From an uncultured Alistipes sp. (lineage in GTDB: Bacteria > Bacteroidota > Bacteroidia > Bacteroidales > Rikenellaceae): a stretch of DNA of 9,885 nucleotides. The stretch is taken from the NCBI GenBank assembly GCA_900770585.1, contig CAAGKW010000115.1:1-9885 (forward strand), read 5' to 3'. Made by a program: the position numbers and the translations under genes. A model generated the notes under the pieces. The model had not been told where the DNA came from, made no database searches, and worked only from the letters and a program-made list of their open reading frames with translations. Below, one piece after another: positions 7,362 through 9,885 of the stretch; position 1 is the first letter of the stretch; each line of letters starts with the position of its first letter.

Positions 7362-7396
7362 AAAACCGCGTCCTTCATTGCGAGGGGCGCGGTTTT
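7362..7396. terminator. Probably bidirectional terminator between convergent genes
   Basis: AAAACCGCG (7362-7370) is the exact reverse complement of CGCGGTTTT (7388-7396), and TCC/GGG can extend the stem. The stem carries T on the plus-strand exit side and, read from the other strand, TTTTA on the minus-strand exit side. It lies 19 bp after the DUF4923-like gene and 25 bp beyond the 3' end of the flavin reductase gene, so it can serve both. Confidence 0.75.
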
Positions 7397-7421
7397 GTCT
7401 ATTATATAAATAGGTATCTGC

Positions 7422-7997
7422 CTACTTCTTCTTACGCTTGCGTTGCACGGTCCAGCCGAAACGACCGATCTGCTTGCCGAGCGAGTAGTAGTGGCCGTGC
7501 ATATAGGTGATCGGGCGGGCGCGTTCCAACTCGAAACGACCTGTTTCGGGGTTGATGTAGGCGTCGTCGGCCTGCACATTGACCACCTCGGCCAAGAACA
7601 TATCGTGCGAACCGAGCTCAATCACCTCGCGCACACGACACTCGATAGCGATCGGAGCCTCCTCGATGATCGGGGCATTGACCACGGCAGCAGGCGAGGG
7701 CGTCAAGCCACAGACCTCGAATTTGTTGTACTCGCGTCCCGAACGTACGCCACACCAATCGGTGGCCTCGGCCAGCGCCTCGGTGGTGAGATTGATGACA
7801 AATTCGCCCGTACGCTTGATGATCTCGTAGGAGTGTCGTTCGCGTCGTACGGAGATGTAACACATTGGCGGTTCGGAACATACGGTGCCTGTCCAAGCGA
7901 TTGTGATGAGGTTATATTCATCGGGCGTCGCGCCACAACTGACCAATACGGCAGGTAGTGGGTAGACCATTGTTCCGGGTTTCCAATTTTGTTTCAT
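7422..7997 (-). CDS. Flavin reductase-like, FMN-binding split-barrel protein
   Basis: A 191-residue protein from the ATG at 7997. The frame also reaches back to a TTG at 8021, but that codon overlaps the predicted -7 promoter element, and family members begin like MKQNWKPGT, so the ATG is preferred. The sequence shows the flavin reductase-like barrel: YPLPAVLVSCG at the start, LITIAWTGTVCSEPPMCYISVR, and RTGEFVINL, the phosphate/FMN-binding region of flavoredoxin-like proteins. Such proteins bind FMN and pass electrons from a nicotinamide cofactor or another donor; the substrate here is unknown. The tail is very basic (QRKRKKK). It is a single-gene unit diverging from the dispanin gene. Confidence 0.9.
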   Translation of the reverse strand: MKQNWKPGTMVYPLPAVLVSCGATPDEYNLITIAWTGTVCSEPPMCYISVRRERHSYEIIKRTGEFVINLTTEALAEATDWCGVRSGREYNKFEVCGLTPSPAAVVNAPIIEEAPIAIECRVREVIELGSHDMFLAEVVNVQADDAYINPETGRFELERARPITYMHGHYYSLGKQIGRFGWTVQRKRKKK

Positions 7998-8018
7998 TGT
8001 GTGAGAATTTTGTTTCGA

Positions 8019-8026
8019 CAAATATA
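8019..8026 (-). promoter_or_regulatory. -7 promoter element of the flavin reductase gene
   Basis: Read on the minus strand this is TATATTTG, an exact match to TAnnTTTG. Transcription would start near 8012-8014, leaving about 15 nt before the ATG at 7997. The -33 box is not clear. This placement rules against the TTG at 8021 as a start codon. Confidence 0.6.
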
Positions 8027-8047
8027 GCTTTTTTCGAGCAGATTTGC

Positions 8048-8055
8048 TACATTTG
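8048..8055 (+). promoter_or_regulatory. -7 promoter element of the dispanin gene
   Basis: TACATTTG is an exact match to TAnnTTTG on the plus strand. Transcription would start near 8060-8063, about 20 nt before the ATG at 8084. No good -33 TTTG is seen. The element is one arm of an imperfect palindrome whose other arm is the opposite promoter. Confidence 0.6.
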
Positions 8056-8083
8056 TAGGAGCTAATTTCAATATTTCAGTCCT

Positions 8084-8386
8084 ATGGAAGTGATTAATAA
8101 CAATCCTCAGACAAATCAGCCTCGTCGCTATCCGCCTAAGAACCATCTGGTTGAGGCGATTTTGGTGACGCTGTTTTGCTGCTTGCCGTTCGGAATTGTC
8201 GGCATTATCAACGCTGCACGTGTCGAAAATGCGTTCTATTCGGGCGACGAAATGGAGGCCGAACGCCTCTCGCGCGAGGCACTGAAATGGAGCAAGATAG
8301 GTCTGTTCGTCGGAATAGGCTGGGTGGTGCTCTATATACTGTTTATATTTGTGTTTGGACTTGCTGCGGCTGGTCTGGACTACTAA
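8084..8386 (+). CDS. Small membrane protein of the CD225/dispanin family
   Basis: A 100-residue protein with two hydrophobic helices (about 22-45 and 70-93) joined by a charged loop, and a Pro/Asn/Gln-rich N-terminus. The first helix carries the dispanin pattern PPKNHLVEAILVTLFCCLPF followed by GIVGIINAARV, including the paired Cys32-Cys33 and the ensuing LPFGIV. The loop (YSGDEMEAERLSREALKW) matches the family layout of a short helix before the second membrane segment. Bacterial dispanins are common but have no agreed role; the eukaryotic relatives include the IFITM proteins. It has its own promoter and no clear terminator before the convergent gene 29 bp away. Confidence 0.9.
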   Translation: MEVINNNPQTNQPRRYPPKNHLVEAILVTLFCCLPFGIVGIINAARVENAFYSGDEMEAERLSREALKWSKIGLFVGIGWVVLYILFIFVFGLAAAGLDY

Positions 8387-8415
8387 CCAATCTCAGGTCA
8401 TTTGCCGACTGCGGA

Positions 8416-9120
8416 TTAGAGCGGGTGATACTGTTTTAATTCGCGGTTGAACTCTTTTTCGCGCCCACCGAGGTGGTGATCAACCAACGAGTGAAACTCG
8501 GCCGAATGGTTACGATGAACCGTGTGACAAAGCTCGTGAACGATAATATATTCGATCAAATGGTCGGGTAGTAACATTAGATAAGCGCTGAGCGACAGGT
8601 CGTTACGTGACGAACAACTGCCCCATTTGCTGCGTGTGGCGCGTATTGCGACCGAGCGGTAGCTGAGCCTCGTACGTCGGCTTACGGTCTCGACCATCGA
8701 GGGCAGCAACTCGCGAGCCTCACGACGTAAAGCCTCGGTAACTCCTTTATTTATAAGCTCTTGACTCTCTGCGTCGGCGATATCAGCCGATGCGGGCAGC
8801 CGCAATGTGATAGCGTCGTTCGTTATGCGGACACTCGCCCGTGTAGCCCTTTCGTCGGTCACTACACGTAATTCGTGCTGACGGGTGCGGAATGGCGGAC
8901 AAATCACGCGCTCAGCCTCGGTGCGTTGTTGTTTTTCAAGCGTCGCACGGACCCAATCCAATTTAGTATCAAGGAATTGCAGAGCTCGCTCGCGCGACGT
9001 GAACCACGGATATGCCACCCGTACTCGCCCTCTTCGCACTGAGATGCGAATGTTGCGGGCACGCGCCACACGCTCGATCTCGATCGGACCGAGCACGGGG
9101 TGGTCGTAGCTCTGTTTCAT
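8416..9120 (-). CDS. YgjP-like (DUF45) zinc metallopeptidase
   Basis: A 234-residue protein, typical length for the YgjP-like family of the M48/gluzincin-type metallopeptidases. The C-terminal half holds RSKWGSCSS and HELCH (195-199) followed by Asn204-His205 in HRNHSAEF. His195 and His199 would be two zinc ligands, Glu196 the catalytic base and His205 the third ligand. The N-terminal half (IEIERVARARNIRISVRRG, then AYPWF) is the usual beta-rich lead with the conserved Arg-rich strand. No signal peptide is seen, so it is likely cytoplasmic. Its substrate is unknown. The start ATG lies 4 bp after the rlmB stop, so the two genes form an operon. Confidence 0.93.
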   Translation of the reverse strand: MKQSYDHPVLGPIEIERVARARNIRISVRRGRVRVAYPWFTSRERALQFLDTKLDWVRATLEKQQRTEAERVICPPFRTRQHELRVVTDERATRASVRITNDAITLRLPASADIADAESQELINKGVTEALRREARELLPSMVETVSRRTRLSYRSVAIRATRSKWGSCSSRNDLSLSAYLMLLPDHLIEYIIVHELCHTVHRNHSAEFHSLVDHHLGGREKEFNRELKQYHPL

Positions 9121-9124
9121 TTAT

Positions 9125-9856
9125 TTAGCCGATTCGCTGACGAACGACCTCGAAGAGCATAACGGCAGCCGCAGCCGATACGTTGAGTGACTCGATGTGG
9201 CCAATCATCGGGATCGCCAACTGCTCGTCGCACAGCTTCATCACCTCCTTCGAAATGCCTCGCTCCTCGTTGCCCATTACGATAGCAGTGGGGCGTGTGA
9301 AGTCGGCATCGTAGAGCAGTTTGCGACTCTTCTCGGTGGCTGCAACAATCTGATAACCTTCATTCTGCAACATCTTGATAGTGTTGCGGATCGAACCAAC
9401 GCGACACACGGGAATTGTGGTCAGCGCGCCTGCCGACGAGCGTATTGCCTCGGCATTGACGGGAGCAGCGTTTTTGAGCGGAACGATCAATCCGTGTGCG
9501 CCTGCACACTCGGCCGAGCGGGCAATGGCTCCGAAATTTCGCACGTCGGTCACGCCGTCGAATACCACCACAAGGGGTGTTTCGTCGTCGGGCACACGCT
9601 CGAAAATATCCTCGATCGAGGCGTATTCGATCGCTGCGATCTGCGCCACCACGCCTTGGTGATTACCGCGCGTCAAGCGGTTGAGTTTCTCAACGGGAAC
9701 CTCCTGAATATGAATGTGATGACGGAAACAGAGATCGCGCAACTCGGTCATCAACTGACCCTCTGCACCTTTACGAATGTAGAGTTTCTCGATCTGCTTG
9801 CGAGCCTCGATGGCCTCAGCCACGGGGCGAATACCAAATATCAGGTTATCTGCCAT
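9125..9856 (-). CDS. rlmB: 23S rRNA (guanosine-2'-O-)-methyltransferase RlmB-like (SpoU/TrmH family)
   Basis: A 243-residue protein of the size of RlmB, which 2'-O-methylates G2251 (E. coli numbering) in the peptidyl-transferase P loop using S-adenosylmethionine. It starts with the short substrate-binding domain (FGIRPVAEAIEA, residues 7-18; HQGVVA at 66-71) and then the knotted SPOUT domain. The three family motifs are intact: DGVTDVRNFGAIARSAE (Asn107, Arg113), IVMGNEERGIS (192-202, Glu198) and IPMIGHIESLNVSAAAAVML (Ser223, Asn225). The match is closest to RlmB, but paralogues such as the TrmH type cannot be fully excluded without alignment. Only 29 bp lie upstream in the window, with no clear promoter. 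It leads the operon with the YgjP-like gene. Confidence 0.93.
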   Translation of the reverse strand: MADNLIFGIRPVAEAIEARKQIEKLYIRKGAEGQLMTELRDLCFRHHIHIQEVPVEKLNRLTRGNHQGVVAQIAAIEYASIEDIFERVPDDETPLVVVFDGVTDVRNFGAIARSAECAGAHGLIVPLKNAAPVNAEAIRSSAGALTTIPVCRVGSIRNTIKMLQNEGYQIVAATEKSRKLLYDADFTRPTAIVMGNEERGISKEVMKLCDEQLAIPMIGHIESLNVSAAAAVMLFEVVRQRIG

Positions 9857-9885
9857 ATCTGTGAGTTTTTTCTAATTTTCTTCAA

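Noticed and set aside
7998..8021. Upstream TTG start adding eight residues to the flavin reductase
   Set aside because: The TTG forms part of the predicted TATATTTG -7 element, so it would not be in the transcript. The ATG at 7997 gives the usual family N-terminus.
8387..8415. Possible terminator between the convergent dispanin and YgjP-like genes
   Set aside because: The 29-bp gap contains no stem of useful length and no T run.

Overview
The window looks like a chromosomal segment from a gut-type Bacteroidetes, most likely Alistipes/Rikenellaceae-like. The clues are TAnnTTTG-type -7 promoter elements, A-rich leaders that mostly lack strong Shine-Dalgarno sequences, and several families typical of the phylum (a DUF4923-like exported protein, a bacterial dispanin, a ~190-aa flavin reductase, a two-domain NadE closely resembling the Bacteroides type). 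The genus is an inference. I see no mobile element, CRISPR array, tRNA or rRNA.

Left (1-840): the C-terminal end of an MltF-like lytic transglycosylase runs in from outside. Behind it lies a ~295-bp spacer packed with four consecutive hairpins: two rho-independent terminators, a perfect 14-bp stem with a nested hairpin in its loop, and a small 7-bp hairpin. Then comes a secreted MORN-repeat protein (841-1401) whose first ~240 bp are markedly AT-rich compared with the rest of the gene, followed by its own terminator.

Centre (1544-7396): one plus-strand operon with a TATATTTG -7 element. It encodes an OPT-family oligopeptide transporter, peptidase T (pepT), NAD+ synthetase (nadE) and an exported DUF4923-like protein, with gaps of 19, 7 and 0 bp, closed by a hairpin that can probably work in both directions. 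The first two genes fit peptide uptake and final tripeptide cleavage. The third makes NAD+. The most interesting point is that NadE has the length and layout of the glutamine-dependent enzyme, but its glutaminase domain lacks the nucleophilic cysteine (Gly169) and several neighbouring active-site residues, while the synthetase domain is intact. This suggests an enzyme that now uses free ammonia.

Right (7397-9885): a minus-strand flavin reductase-like gene and a plus-strand dispanin (CD225) gene diverge from a short region whose two -7 elements form the arms of an imperfect palindrome. The last two genes, on the minus strand, form a pair 4 bp apart: rlmB (23S rRNA 2'-O-methyltransferase), then a YgjP-like zinc metallopeptidase. 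The latter converges on the dispanin gene with only 29 bp between them and no obvious terminator.

Most of the window is ordinary housekeeping sequence. The observations most worth checking are the NadE substitutions, the hairpin-rich spacer, the compositional break in the MORN gene and the palindromic divergent promoter.
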